Shown: positions 47,949 to 57,320, numbered from the stretch's first letter. The stretch: 64,000 bases of DNA from Streptomyces collinus (GCF_031348265.1 NZ_CP133771.1:7130001-7194000); one strand, 5' to 3'. Program-made: numbers and translations. The notes: generated from the sequence alone by a model not told the origin.

Positions 47949-50801
47949 ATGGGCGACACGACTGCTGTGGCCGAGCGGGCCGAGGCGCCCGCGGTCCCGG
48001 TCCGGTTCCCGGCCGTCTTCCTGCCCGCGCCCCTCCCGCGCGAGGGACGCATCGCCTTCTGGGACCCCGAGGGTGAGCCCCTGCCCGCCGGGGACCCGGA
48101 GCACACCGCCACCGCCGAGCTGACCGTCGTACGACGGCACGGCGCCGCCGGGGTCCGGCGGCGCACCACCCCAGCGCTGACCCTCCCGCTCGAAGTGGCC
48201 CTGCCGCTCCTCGTGCGCGCCCGGCACGACCCGGGAGCCCACCCCGCCACGGCCTGCTGGGGCGCCGCCGCCCTGCACGCCCTGCGGCTGACCGCCCGCG
48301 GCCGGCTGCTGCCCGGCCTCACCTCCACCGGCCACGACGCCTGGCGCGCCGGCCCCCTCGACCCGGACGACATCGCGCACCTGCGCGCCGTCGCCGCCGC
48401 CCTGCCCTACGAGGGACACGCCGTCCCGCTGCCCGGCCCCGGCCCGGTCCGGCTGCCCGAACCGGAAGCGCTCGTCCGCGCCTTCCTGGACGCGGTCGCC
48501 GACACCCTGCCCCGCACCCCGGCCGCGCCCCACACCTCCGGCAGGCCCTTCGCGGCCCGCGAACCCCAGCATCTGCCCGCCGCTCACGACTGGGCCGCCG
48601 AAGTCGCCGCCGGCATGGACGCCGGCGTGCGGATCTCGCTCCGCCTTGACCTGTCGGCATACGACCTGTTCGACGACGCCTCCGACGGCCGTGCCCGCAG
48701 TGCCGGCGCGGCGATCGTCCAGGTGCACAGCCTCGCCGACCCCACTCTCGTGGCCGACACGGCGGCCCTGTGGGCGGGGGAGGCCGACGACGCCTTCGGG
48801 CCCCGCGCGCGCGTGGACGCCGCCCTCGCCGTCCGCCGGGCGGCCCGCGTCTGGCCCCCGCTCGACCGGCTCGCCGACCAGGACGTGCCCGACGTGCTGG
48901 CCCTGACCGAGGACGAGCTGAGCGACCTGCTCGGGGTCGCGGCGACCCGGCTCGCCGCGTCCGGGGTCGCCGTGCACTGGCCGCGGGACCTCGCGCAGGA
49001 CCTGTCCGCCGCTGCGGTGGTCCGCCCGGCCCCCGGCTCGGCGACCGACGGCACCGGCTTCTTCGAGAGCGAGGACCTCCTCCAGTTCCGCTGGCAGCTG
49101 GCGCTCGGCGGCGACCCGCTCACCGACACCGAGATGGACGCGCTCGCCGAGGCCCACCGCCCGGTCGTCCGGCTGCGCGACCAATGGGTGCTGGTCGACC
49201 CGGCGCTGGTGCGCAAGGCCCGCAAACGGGACCTGGGCCTGCTCGACCCGGTCGACGCGCTGTCCGTCGCCCTCACCGGCACGGCCGACGTGGACGGCGA
49301 GACGGTCGAGGCCGTCCCCGTGGGCGCGCTGGCCGCCCTGCGCGACCGCCTGACCGCGGGGATCCGCCCGGCCGAACCGCCCTCGGCCCTTCAGGCCACC
49401 CTCCGGGACTACCAACTGCGGGGCCTGGCCTGGCTCGACCTGATGACCACCCTCGGTCTAGGCGGCTGCCTCGCCGACGACATGGGCCTCGGCAAGACCG
49501 TCACCCTCATCGCCCTGCACCTGAAGCGGGCGCGCACCGAGCCCACCCTGGTCGTGTGCCCGGCCTCCCTGCTGGGCAACTGGCAGCGGGAGATCAACCG
49601 CTTCGCCCCCGGCGTGCCGGTCCGCCGCTTCCACGGCCCGGACCGCAGCCTCGACGGCCTGGACGGCGGCTTCGTCCTCACCACCTACGGCACCATGCGC
49701 TCGGCGGCTCCCGCCCTGGCCGAGCGAGCCTGGGGCATGGTCGTCGCCGACGAGGCGCAGCACGTCAAGAACCCTTACTCGGCCACCGCCAAGGCGCTGC
49801 GCACGATCCCGGCCCCCGCGCGCGTGGCCCTGACCGGCACGCCCGTCGAGAACAACCTCTCGGAGCTGTGGGCCCTGCTCGACTGGACGACCCCCGGCCT
49901 CCTCGGCCCGCTGAAGTCCTTCCGCGCCCGGCACGCGCGTGCCGTGGAGAACGGCGAGGACGAGGAAGCGGTGGAGCGCCTCGCCCGCCTGGTCCGGCCC
50001 TTCCTGCTGCGCCGCAAGAAGTCCGACCCGGGCATCGTGCCCGAGCTGCCGCCCAAGACCGAGACCGACCACCCGGTGCCGCTCACCCGCGAACAGGCCG
50101 CGCTGTACGAGGCGGTGGTCCGCGAGTCGATGCTCGCCATCGAGACCGCCGAGGGCATGCCCCGCCGCGGCCTGGTGCTGAAGCTCCTCACGTCGCTGAA
50201 GCAGATCTGCAACCACCCGGCACTGTTCCTCAAGGAGGAGCACCACCCGGCCGCGGGCGACAGACTCGCCGCCCGCTCCGGCAAACTCGCCCTCCTCGAC
50301 GAGCTGCTGGACACGCTGCTGGCCGAGGACGGATCCGCCCTCGTCTTCACGCAGTACGTCGGGATGGCCCGCCTGATCACCTCCCACCTGGCCACCCGCG
50401 CGGTCCCGGTCGACCTCCTCCACGGCGGTACGCCGGTCCCCGAGCGGGAACGCATGGTGGACCGCTTCCAGGCCGGTTCGACGCCCGTCCTGGTGCTGTC
50501 GCTCAAGGCGGCGGGCACCGGCCTCAACCTCACCCGGGCGGGACACGTCGTGCACTTCGACCGCTGGTGGAACCCGGCCGTCGAGGAGCAGGCGACCGAC
50601 CGTGCCTACCGCATCGGCCAGACCCAGCCGGTGCAGGTGCACCGCCTCATCACCGAGGGCACCGTCGAGGACCGCATCGCCGAGATGCTCCAGTCCAAGC
50701 GCGCCCTGGCCGACGCGATCCTCGGCTCCGGCGAGTCCTCCCTCACGGAACTGACCGACCGGGAGCTGTCCGACCTGGTGTCCCTGCGGAGGTCGTCATG
50801 A
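47949..50801 (+). CDS. SNF2-family DEAD/DEAH-type helicase
   Basis: This 950-residue protein has an N-terminal bacterial SNF2-associated region (about 1-420). The helicase core has DDMGLGKT (Lys516) and ADEAQHVKNPYSATAKAL (DEAQ at about 601-604). Later motifs are QICNHP, LVFTQYVGMARLI and FDRWWNPAVEEQATDRAYRI followed by GQ. ATG 47949 has a GGGAGGTGA site. SNF2 proteins translocate on duplex DNA and remodel protein-DNA complexes. The SWIM protein begins in its stop codon, a pairing widely kept in actinobacteria. Confidence 0.94.
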   Translation: MGDTTAVAERAEAPAVPVRFPAVFLPAPLPREGRIAFWDPEGEPLPAGDPEHTATAELTVVRRHGAAGVRRRTTPALTLPLEVALPLLVRARHDPGAHPATACWGAAALHALRLTARGRLLPGLTSTGHDAWRAGPLDPDDIAHLRAVAAALPYEGHAVPLPGPGPVRLPEPEALVRAFLDAVADTLPRTPAAPHTSGRPFAAREPQHLPAAHDWAAEVAAGMDAGVRISLRLDLSAYDLFDDASDGRARSAGAAIVQVHSLADPTLVADTAALWAGEADDAFGPRARVDAALAVRRAARVWPPLDRLADQDVPDVLALTEDELSDLLGVAATRLAASGVAVHWPRDLAQDLSAAAVVRPAPGSATDGTGFFESEDLLQFRWQLALGGDPLTDTEMDALAEAHRPVVRLRDQWVLVDPALVRKARKRDLGLLDPVDALSVALTGTADVDGETVEAVPVGALAALRDRLTAGIRPAEPPSALQATLRDYQLRGLAWLDLMTTLGLGGCLADDMGLGKTVTLIALHLKRARTEPTLVVCPASLLGNWQREINRFAPGVPVRRFHGPDRSLDGLDGGFVLTTYGTMRSAAPALAERAWGMVVADEAQHVKNPYSATAKALRTIPAPARVALTGTPVENNLSELWALLDWTTPGLLGPLKSFRARHARAVENGEDEEAVERLARLVRPFLLRRKKSDPGIVPELPPKTETDHPVPLTREQAALYEAVVRESMLAIETAEGMPRRGLVLKLLTSLKQICNHPALFLKEEHHPAAGDRLAARSGKLALLDELLDTLLAEDGSALVFTQYVGMARLITSHLATRAVPVDLLHGGTPVPERERMVDRFQAGSTPVLVLSLKAAGTGLNLTRAGHVVHFDRWWNPAVEEQATDRAYRIGQTQPVQVHRLITEGTVEDRIAEMLQSKRALADAILGSGESSLTELTDRELSDLVSLRRSS

Positions 50802-53800
50802 CACCCGGCCCGGCCGACGAGGCTCGCCGGGCCCTGCGAGAGGCCCGGGAACGCGCGGCCCAGGACGCCGACCGCGCATCCGCAGCCCGTCCGGAGCCGT
50901 CCCCGGCCGGGGGAGCCACCGGCCAGGAGACACCCGGACCGGCAGACGCGGCACGCGAGGCGCTGCGGAGGGCGGTGTTGGAGCAGCGGGGGAGCGGGCG
51001 GGAGGATCCCGACGCCTTCGAGGCCGCTCACTCCTCCGAGCGGGCCGCCACGCCCGGGGACCCGGATGTGCCCGGGGCCGGCGCTGGTGGGCGAGGTGGC
51101 GGGGGTGGGTCTCGGGTCGCCGGTGCGACGGGTGCGACCGGTACCACGGGCGCTACGGGCGCCACCGAGGCCGTCGGGGGAGCCGGAGACCCTGACGAGG
51201 CCGGTGGGCAGGACGGCATGGTCGCCTCCGAGGCGGATGGCGGTTCGGAGGTCGCGGGTGCGCCCCACATCGCCGACGCGCCGGAGGGCACGGAGGCGGC
51301 GGCCGAGACGCCCGGGCCGTGGGCAGCCGGCGGCTCGCAGCCGAGCCCGGCGGGGGCCACCCCGGCGGGTGCGGCCCCTGCGCGATCCGCTGCCCGGGCG
51401 GGTGTCGAGCCGCGGGCTGCGGACGTCGCGCGTGAGGCGCTGCGCGCGGCACGGGACGACGCGCGGCGGGCCCGGGAGGAGACCGAACGGGAAGGTGCGC
51501 GCCGCAGGCGCCGGGCCCGGCAGCGCCACGTCGACGACAGAGCAGCGGCCGCCCGACGCGCGGCCACGGACGCCCCCGCCTCGGCCGCGCATGACATACG
51601 GCGATTCCTGTCCGACGCCTTCCGGATGCCGGACTCACACGAGCCGACCTCCGATGACCGTTCCGGGTCGGGGGGGCTGGGCGGGCTCGGCGGGCCGGGC
51701 CCGGAGGCGCCGGGTCACGAGTTGGCCGGGTCGGACCCGGAGGTGTCGGGTGCTGGGCACGGGCTCGGTGGGCGGGGCCCGGAGATGTCGGGTGGGGGGC
51801 ACGGGTTGGCGGGGTCGGGCCAAGAGGCGCCGGATCGCGGGCGCGCTCTGACCGAACCGGGTCCCGAGGCGCAGGACGGAGCCGAAAGCCCGGGCCACCG
51901 GCACGGGCCTTCGGACGCCCCGGCCGAACCTGATGCCCCGGGAGTTGCGGGTTCGGGCCCGGTTGAGCGCGGGAGCCCGGTCCTTGAGGGCCCCGGCCGC
52001 GCCGCGGGCACCGGCGCTCCGGCGGAGCCCGGCGTTTCGGGAGTCACGGGTTCGGGCCCGGTCGTGCCCACCGGCGGTCCGGCCCTCTGGGCCCCCGGCT
52101 CCGCCGCGGACACCGGCGCCCCGGCCGAGCCCGGCGTTTCGGGACTCGCGGATGCGGGTCGGGTCGCGCCTACCGGCGGTCCGGCCTTCCGGGACCCCGG
52201 CCCCGCTCCTGCCGACGCCTTCGCTGAGCCCGGCGTGTCGGGACTCGCGGATTCGGGCCGGGCTGCGCGCACCGGCGGTCCGGCGCTGCGGGCCCCCGCC
52301 CAGGGAGCGGATATCAGCGCCCCGGCCGAGCCCGGCGCCCCTGAACTCGCGGATGCGGGTCGGGTCGCGCCTACCGGCGGTCCGGCCTTCCGGGACCCCG
52401 GCCCAGCTCCTGCCGACGCCTTCGCTGAGCCCGGCGTGTCGGGACTCGCGGATTCGGGCCGGGCTGCGCGCACCGGCGGTCCGGCCCTGCCGGACCCTGC
52501 CCCCGCCGCGGGCACCGGCGGCCCGGCCTCGCCGGACCCTGCCCCCGCCGCGGGCACCGACGGCCCGGCCTCGCCGGACCCCGCCCCCGCCGCAGGCACC
52601 GGCGCCCCGGCGCCGTCGCCCACGGCCCCGCCGCCCCCCGCTCCGGGTCACGTCCCGCCCCGCCGCCCCGAGCAACCCAGCTCCGTGAACGCCGGGCCCG
52701 TGCCGGTCTCGGCCTCGCCCGTGATCTCTGCGGCCCGCAGCACGCCCCGGGCAGCCCGTTCCATGGCCGCTCCCAACCGTGACCACGAACTCCGCCGTAC
52801 CTTCCCGCCGTTCCCGCCCCGGGACGGCGACCGCTTCGCCGAGAGCTGGTGGGGAAACGCCTGGGTCGGTGCGCTGGAGCAGGGCGCACTGGACGTGAAG
52901 CGGCTGGAGCGCGGTCGGGGATACGCGGGGCAGGGGCATGTCGACGCCATCACCGTGACGCCGGGGCTCGTGCTGGCCTACGTCCAGGGCAGCCGCCCCC
53001 GCCCGTACCGGGTGCAGGTACGCCTGCGCACGCTCGACGACACCGACTGGGACCGCTTCCTCGACGCGGCCGCCGACCGCCCCGGGCACATCGCCGCGCT
53101 GCTCGACAAGGAGATGCCCCAGTCCCTCGCGGAGTGCGGCGTGCCGCTGCTGCCCGGCCCCGGTGACCTGGAGCCCCGGTGCAGCTGCCCCGACCGCGGT
53201 CACCCCTGCAAGCACGCGGCCGCCCTCTGCTACCAGACCGCCCGGCTGCTCGACGCCGACCCCTTCGTCCTGCTCCTGCTGCGCGGCCGGGGCGAGCGGG
53301 AACTGCTCGACGCGCTGTCCCGGCTGAGCGCCACCCGCGCGGCGCGCGCCGCGCGGGACAAGGGCCCGGCGCCCCTGCCCGGCGTGCGGGCCGCGGAGGT
53401 CCTCGCGTCGAGCGCCCTGGCGCCCCTGCCCGCACCACTGCCTCCGCCCGCGCACCCCGAGCAGCCCCCGGCCTACCCGGCGGCCCCCGGCGGCCCGGAC
53501 CCCTTCGCGCTGGACCAGCTCGCCACGGACGCCGCCGCCCGCGCCCACGCCCTGCTCGGCACGGGCCGTGACCCGGTCGGGCAGCTGACCTTCTGGCAGG
53601 ACGCGGTGCGCCTGGCCGCGGCCCGCCCGGGCGCGGGACTCACCGCCGGGACCCGGTCGCTCTACGCGTCCCTCGCCGCGGCGGCGGGCCGCACCCCGTC
53701 CGAGCTGGCCCGGGCGGTCGCCGCCTGGCGTCAGGGAGGGCTGGAGGGCCTCGCCGTCCTGGAGGAGCCGTGGGACCCGCCGGCCGGGCGGTTCGACCGG

Positions 53801-54019
53801 GCCCGCCCCCTCCTGCTCGCCGCCGACCTGCCCGCCTTCCGCCCCTGGCGCAACCACCTCACCCACCCCCGGGGCCACCTCCAGCTCCGCCTCGGCTGCG
53901 ACGGTCTCTGGTACGCCTACGAGTCCGAGCCGGGCCACGACGACTGGTGGCCGAGAGGCACTCCCGACCCGGACCCGGTCGGCGCCCTCACCGGCCTGGG
54001 CGTGCCGGGCGACTTCTGA
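50798..54019 (+). CDS. SWIM zinc-finger protein with large repetitive insertion
   Basis: This 1073-residue protein starts in the helicase stop (ATGA). The N-terminal part (1-265) is Ala/Arg/Glu-rich with two DxAREALR-type motifs. Residues about 280-640 are a low-complexity Pro/Gly/Ala tract made of repeats. The SWIM domain follows, with CSCPDRGHPCKHAAAL near residues 795-810. The normal family member is a few hundred residues shorter; the excess is the repeat tract. SWIM domains bind DNA or protein with the partner helicase. Codon use in the repeats is like the neighbours, so the expansion is internal rather than acquired. Confidence 0.88.
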   Translation: MTPGPADEARRALREARERAAQDADRASAARPEPSPAGGATGQETPGPADAAREALRRAVLEQRGSGREDPDAFEAAHSSERAATPGDPDVPGAGAGGRGGGGGSRVAGATGATGTTGATGATEAVGGAGDPDEAGGQDGMVASEADGGSEVAGAPHIADAPEGTEAAAETPGPWAAGGSQPSPAGATPAGAAPARSAARAGVEPRAADVAREALRAARDDARRAREETEREGARRRRRARQRHVDDRAAAARRAATDAPASAAHDIRRFLSDAFRMPDSHEPTSDDRSGSGGLGGLGGPGPEAPGHELAGSDPEVSGAGHGLGGRGPEMSGGGHGLAGSGQEAPDRGRALTEPGPEAQDGAESPGHRHGPSDAPAEPDAPGVAGSGPVERGSPVLEGPGRAAGTGAPAEPGVSGVTGSGPVVPTGGPALWAPGSAADTGAPAEPGVSGLADAGRVAPTGGPAFRDPGPAPADAFAEPGVSGLADSGRAARTGGPALRAPAQGADISAPAEPGAPELADAGRVAPTGGPAFRDPGPAPADAFAEPGVSGLADSGRAARTGGPALPDPAPAAGTGGPASPDPAPAAGTDGPASPDPAPAAGTGAPAPSPTAPPPPAPGHVPPRRPEQPSSVNAGPVPVSASPVISAARSTPRAARSMAAPNRDHELRRTFPPFPPRDGDRFAESWWGNAWVGALEQGALDVKRLERGRGYAGQGHVDAITVTPGLVLAYVQGSRPRPYRVQVRLRTLDDTDWDRFLDAAADRPGHIAALLDKEMPQSLAECGVPLLPGPGDLEPRCSCPDRGHPCKHAAALCYQTARLLDADPFVLLLLRGRGERELLDALSRLSATRAARAARDKGPAPLPGVRAAEVLASSALAPLPAPLPPPAHPEQPPAYPAAPGGPDPFALDQLATDAAARAHALLGTGRDPVGQLTFWQDAVRLAAARPGAGLTAGTRSLYASLAAAAGRTPSELARAVAAWRQGGLEGLAVLEEPWDPPAGRFDRARPLLLAADLPAFRPWRNHLTHPRGHLQLRLGCDGLWYAYESEPGHDDWWPRGTPDPDPVGALTGLGVPGDF
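52144..52485 (+). repeat. 141-nt direct repeat, 201-nt period, inside the SWIM gene
   Basis: Copies at 52144-52284 and 52345-52485 are 201 nt apart and differ at only one position that I can see. Both contain ACTCGCGGATGCGGGTCGGG. They encode blocks with LADAGRVAPTGG and FAEPGVSGLADSGRAARTGG. Less exact copies extend back to about 51950. The period is a multiple of three, so copy-number change keeps the frame. Confidence 0.85.
52490..52612 (+). repeat. Three 42-nt tandem repeats inside the SWIM gene
   Basis: Three near-identical 42-nt units, each with CCGGACCCTGCCCCCGCCGC (last copy slightly changed), encoding PDPAPAAGTGGPAS-type peptides. They directly follow the 141-nt repeats and continue the low-complexity tract. 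Confidence 0.75.
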
Positions 54020-54040
54020 CCCCACCCCCGGCACGCTCTT

Positions 54041-54073
54041 CGCGCGGCGCGGCCCCGCCGTCCGCGCCGCGCG
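54041..54073. terminator. Bidirectional terminator at the left border of the NRPS cluster
   Basis: Perfect 12-bp stem CGCGCGGCGCGG (54041-54052) and CCGCGCCGCGCG (54062-54073) with a 9-nt loop, between the convergent SWIM and thioesterase genes. Confidence 0.85.
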
Positions 54074-54080
54074 CCCCGGG

Positions 54081-54848
54081 TCAGTGGCCGAGCGCCGCTG
54101 CCGAGGCCGTCAGCAGAGCCAGCTCCTCACACAGCCGGTCCCGGTTCTCGTCCAGGAAGAAGTGACCCCCCGGGAACTGCCGCAGGCGGAAGCCGCCGGT
54201 CGTGTGCCGCTCCCAGACACGGGCCTCGGACTGGTCGACCAGCGGGTCGTCGTCCCCGGTCAGGGCGGTGACCGGGCAGCTCACCCGGGCCTCAGGCGAA
54301 CTGCGGTAACGCGCCACGGCCCGGTAGTCGGCGCGCACCACCGGCAGCACGACCTGCATGAGCGCCTCGTTGGCCAGCAGCTGTTCGCTGGTGCCGTTCA
54401 ACTCCCTGAGATCCGCCATGATCTCCGCGTCCGTCCCGAAGTTCTCGTCCCGGCGGGCGGGCACGGACGGGCCCCGGCTGGCGGAGACGAGCAGGGCGCG
54501 CGGAGCCGAGCCACCACCGCTCAGGGCGATCGCCGTCTCGAAGGCCACCAGCGCGCCCATACTGTGGCCGAAAAACACCACGGGCCGGTCGTCCGCGGAT
54601 GCGGCCAGTGCCTCGGCCACACCCGCGGCGAGTTCGGGGACGCTCTCCACGCACGCTTCTCCCATGCGGTCGTGCCGCCCGGGGTACTGCACGGCCAGAA
54701 CCTCCACAACAGCCCTCAGCCTTTGGGACAGTTCGTAGAAATACGAAGCCGAGCCACCCGCGAACGGGAAGCACACCAGACGCGTTGCGCCGGGCACGCT
54801 TTCGTGAAATCGGCGGATCCAGGGACTGTCTTCGAGCTTCTCTGTCAC
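54081..54848 (-). CDS. Type II thioesterase of the NRPS cluster
   Basis: This 255-residue alpha/beta hydrolase has the nucleophile Ser96 in GHSMG, an acid in TGDDDPLV (about Asp201) and His229 in PGGHFFL. The early CFPFAGGSASYFYEL is the usual oxyanion-loop region. Such enzymes release misprimed acyl groups from carrier proteins. The GTG start (54848) has GGGAG upstream. It is transcribed away from the A-PCP gene across a 470-nt region and marks the left end of the cluster. Confidence 0.93.
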   Translation of the reverse strand: MTEKLEDSPWIRRFHESVPGATRLVCFPFAGGSASYFYELSQRLRAVVEVLAVQYPGRHDRMGEACVESVPELAAGVAEALAASADDRPVVFFGHSMGALVAFETAIALSGGGSAPRALLVSASRGPSVPARRDENFGTDAEIMADLRELNGTSEQLLANEALMQVVLPVVRADYRAVARYRSSPEARVSCPVTALTGDDDPLVDQSEARVWERHTTGGFRLRQFPGGHFFLDENRDRLCEELALLTASAAALGH

Positions 54849-55318
54849 GTGCCGCTCCCGTGGTGGTCCGGTGGTGGTCCGGTGGTGGTCGTTGTCCGAA
54901 AAAGGTGCCTCACGCCAGCCAACTGTTGAGTGGAAAACAGCAGGTTGCAGCGGCTGGACCTCGAAGAACGCCCGTCCGGAAGGTACTTGACGCCATCCGG
55001 GCGAGAGTATCTACTGAGCGCCGAGCGGCCGGGGACGGCGGCTCGTGCTCCATCGGATGTATCCGAGTAGATCGTGTGCAATGCACGTGTGGGACAGCAA
55101 AGCCGTCCGGCCGTTCGACCCGGCCCCGGACGGTAGGGGGAGGCGGTCGCGCAACGCGCCGCCAGCAGAACAGTCGACCCTGCCTGCGGGCAGGACCTCT
55201 CCGTTGCCCTCGTCCCGCACACTGCGGAAAGTGCCCGGCCGCACGGCCGGGCCCGGGGGTTTTCGAGGTACGGCCAGCCGTGATCCGGCCAGGGCGTGCC
55301 CAGTGCGAGAGGACGAGC
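54849..55318. other. Divergent regulatory region between thioesterase and A-PCP genes
   Basis: No supported gene in 470 nt. Seen: GTGGTGGTCCG repeated at 54860-54870 and 54871-54881, with a partial third copy to 54890, in the thioesterase leader. A possible weak -35 TTGACG (54987-54992) lies 15 nt before TATCTA (55008-55013). Palindromes CGGATGTATCCG (55054-55065) and GTGCAATGCAC (55076-55086) suggest operator sites, and a hairpin lies at 55234-55251. Lower GC near 54890-54945 fits a promoter zone. Confidence 0.5.
55234..55264 (+). terminator. Attenuator-like hairpin in the A-PCP leader
   Basis: CCCGGCCG (55234-55241), CA, CGGCCGGG (55244-55251), then CCC, GGGGG and a TTTT run (55260-55263). 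The stem is perfect over 8 bp and is followed by a short T-run, unusual for this genome. It ends 55 nt before the A-PCP start codon, so it could terminate transcripts early. Confidence 0.45.
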
Positions 55319-57163
55319 ATGACCGAGGTGCCGAGCGTCGCCCACGGGGGGCGGACATCGCCGCCGGCAGCGGGGGAGAACGTCATTGCGCGGTTCAGCC
55401 GTTGGGTGAGTGAGACCCCGGATGCGGCCGCCGTCGAGGACGGTGTACACACCTTCACCTATCGGGAGATCGACGCCATCGCGGACGCGGTGGCCGACCG
55501 GCTGCGCGACAAGGTCACCACCGGGGACATCGTCGCCGTCTGCCTGGACCGCTCCGCGGCGCTGGTCGCCGTCGCCGTGGCCCTGGCCAGGCTCGGAGCC
55601 GTCTACCTGCCGCTCGGGCCCGGCCCGGGGGAGGACCGGCTGGCCGGCCTGCTGGCGGACGTGCGGATCCGCGCCGTCGTCGGTGCGCCCGAGATCCTTC
55701 CCGGCACGGGCACGGCCCACGAACTTCCCGTGCCGTCCGCCGGCGCGAACGCCGTACCGCGCGTCCTGGCCGAACTCCTCACCCCGGCCCCCGGATCGGC
55801 TCCGGCGCCGCCGGGAACCCTGTACGCCGTCCTCACCTCCGGTTCCACGGGCAAGCCGAAGGCCGTGGCCGTCGGCGCCGACTCGCTGGGGAACCTGGTG
55901 CGCTGGTACCACGACCTCACCGGCCTCGGCCCGGGCGACCGCATCAGCCTGCTCATGGCTGCCCCCTTCGACCCGCACCTCGGCGACCTGTGGGGCGGGC
56001 TGGCCTACGGCGCCACGCTCTCCGTCGCCCCCGACTCCGCCCGCTACTCGACCGGGGCGCTCGTGGAGTGGTTCCGTGACGCCCGCGTCGACGTGAGCGT
56101 GCTGGCCACCCCGATGGCCGAGCCGCTGCTCGGCGGAGAATGGCCCGACGGCCTGCGGCTGCGCGACCTCCTGATCGGCGGCGACCGGCTGCGCACCTGG
56201 CCGCGTGCCGAGGTCACCACGCGGGTGCACAACGTCTACGGGCCCGCAGAGGCCACGATCAACGTCACGTCCGCGCTGCTCGGCGACGCGGACCGTACGT
56301 GTCCGCCCATCGGCGGGCCCATCCCGGGCGTGACCCTGTGCGTCGTCGACGAGGACGACCGGATCGTCCCCCGCGGCACGGCCGGTGAGCTGCTGATCGG
56401 CGGTGTCTGCCTGGCCCTCGGTTACGTCGACGAGGAGATGACGGCGCGACGGTTCGTCGCGGCGCCCGCGGGCGCGGGCGTCGAGCGCGTCTACCGCACC
56501 GGCGACAAGGTCCGTATGGGCGAGGACGGCCTGCTCGACTTCCTCGGCCGGCTCGACGACCAGGTCAAGATCAGTGGCGTGCGTATAGAACCCGCCGAGG
56601 TGGAGGCCGCGCTGGAGCGCGACCCGCGGGTGCGCAGGGCGGTCGTCGCCGTGCGCAGGCACCCCGGCGGCGGCGCCGGACTCCTCGCCTTCGTCGAGGC
56701 CGCGCCCGGCACAGCCCCGGATCCCGGCAGCCTCCTCCAGGGCACCCGCTCGGCCCTGCCCGCCCAGGCCGTGCCCCAATCGGTCCACCTCGTCGAGGAG
56801 TTCCCCCTCAACGAGAACGGAAAGGTCGACCGGGCCGCCCTGCTGACCTCCGTGGCGGCCCCCGGGACCGAACGGAGCGAGGAACTGCGCGGGGAGACGG
56901 AGGAACTCCTGGCCGGCCTGTGGCAGGAGATCCTCGGCTCGGCGGACGTGCACGCCTGCTCCAACTTCTTCGCGCTCGGTGGCAACAGCATGCACGCGGT
57001 CGCGCTCGCCGGGGCCATCAAGAGGACCTTCGAGCTCGAACTGTCCATGAAGAGCGTCATGGAGCTGCGCGTCCTGCGCGACATGGCAGCCGCGATCGAC
57101 GCGGAGCGAGTGGCGCTCGCGGCGTCCGGGGCGAGTCACTCGCTCGCCGTCACGGACTGGTAG
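55319..57163 (+). CDS. Free-standing NRPS adenylation-PCP didomain protein
   Basis: This 614-residue protein starts at ATG 55319 with GAGAGGA upstream. The A domain has LTSGSTGKPK (172-181), NVYGPAEATINVT (Tyr307 area), YRTGDKVRMGEDG and NENGKVD (about 498). The PCP has LGGNSMHAV with the phosphopantetheine Ser at 557. There is no condensation or reductase domain. By manual alignment with GrsA PheA, the pocket reads D, P, G, L, L, G, V, I, N, which I do not recognise; Asp235 is kept, normal for amino-acid substrates. It probably loads the first unit and hands it to the TubC-C start of the large NRPS. Confidence 0.93.
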   Translation: MTEVPSVAHGGRTSPPAAGENVIARFSRWVSETPDAAAVEDGVHTFTYREIDAIADAVADRLRDKVTTGDIVAVCLDRSAALVAVAVALARLGAVYLPLGPGPGEDRLAGLLADVRIRAVVGAPEILPGTGTAHELPVPSAGANAVPRVLAELLTPAPGSAPAPPGTLYAVLTSGSTGKPKAVAVGADSLGNLVRWYHDLTGLGPGDRISLLMAAPFDPHLGDLWGGLAYGATLSVAPDSARYSTGALVEWFRDARVDVSVLATPMAEPLLGGEWPDGLRLRDLLIGGDRLRTWPRAEVTTRVHNVYGPAEATINVTSALLGDADRTCPPIGGPIPGVTLCVVDEDDRIVPRGTAGELLIGGVCLALGYVDEEMTARRFVAAPAGAGVERVYRTGDKVRMGEDGLLDFLGRLDDQVKISGVRIEPAEVEAALERDPRVRRAVVAVRRHPGGGAGLLAFVEAAPGTAPDPGSLLQGTRSALPAQAVPQSVHLVEEFPLNENGKVDRAALLTSVAAPGTERSEELRGETEELLAGLWQEILGSADVHACSNFFALGGNSMHAVALAGAIKRTFELELSMKSVMELRVLRDMAAAIDAERVALAASGASHSLAVTDW

Positions 57164-57229
57164 CCGGTCCTCGCGCCCTCCGGGCGCATCCCACCCGAGC
57201 GCGAAAGCGCCACGAGGCGTCTCCGGCAT

Positions 57230-57269
57230 GAATTCAGGGTCCGCGGTTCGTCCCGCGGCGCCTGAATTC
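57230..57269. promoter_or_regulatory. Long imperfect palindrome after the A-PCP gene
   Basis: GAATTCAGG (57230-57238), then CCGCGG (57241-57246), loop TTCGTC, CCGCGG (57253-57258) and CCTGAATTC (57261-57269). Fifteen of 17 arm positions pair. It lies 66 nt past the A-PCP stop and 51 nt before the promoter of the amidinotransferase gene. It may be a terminator lacking a T-run or an operator. Confidence 0.6.
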
Positions 57270-57320
57270 GTGCTGCCCGCACGGCGGAATACGGTGGATG
57301 AAAAATCTTCCAGAAACGCC

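Noticed and set aside
51950..52612. CRISPR-like array
   Set aside because: The repeats are in frame within the SWIM gene, of 141 and 42 nt, with no unique spacers of constant size and no cas gene.
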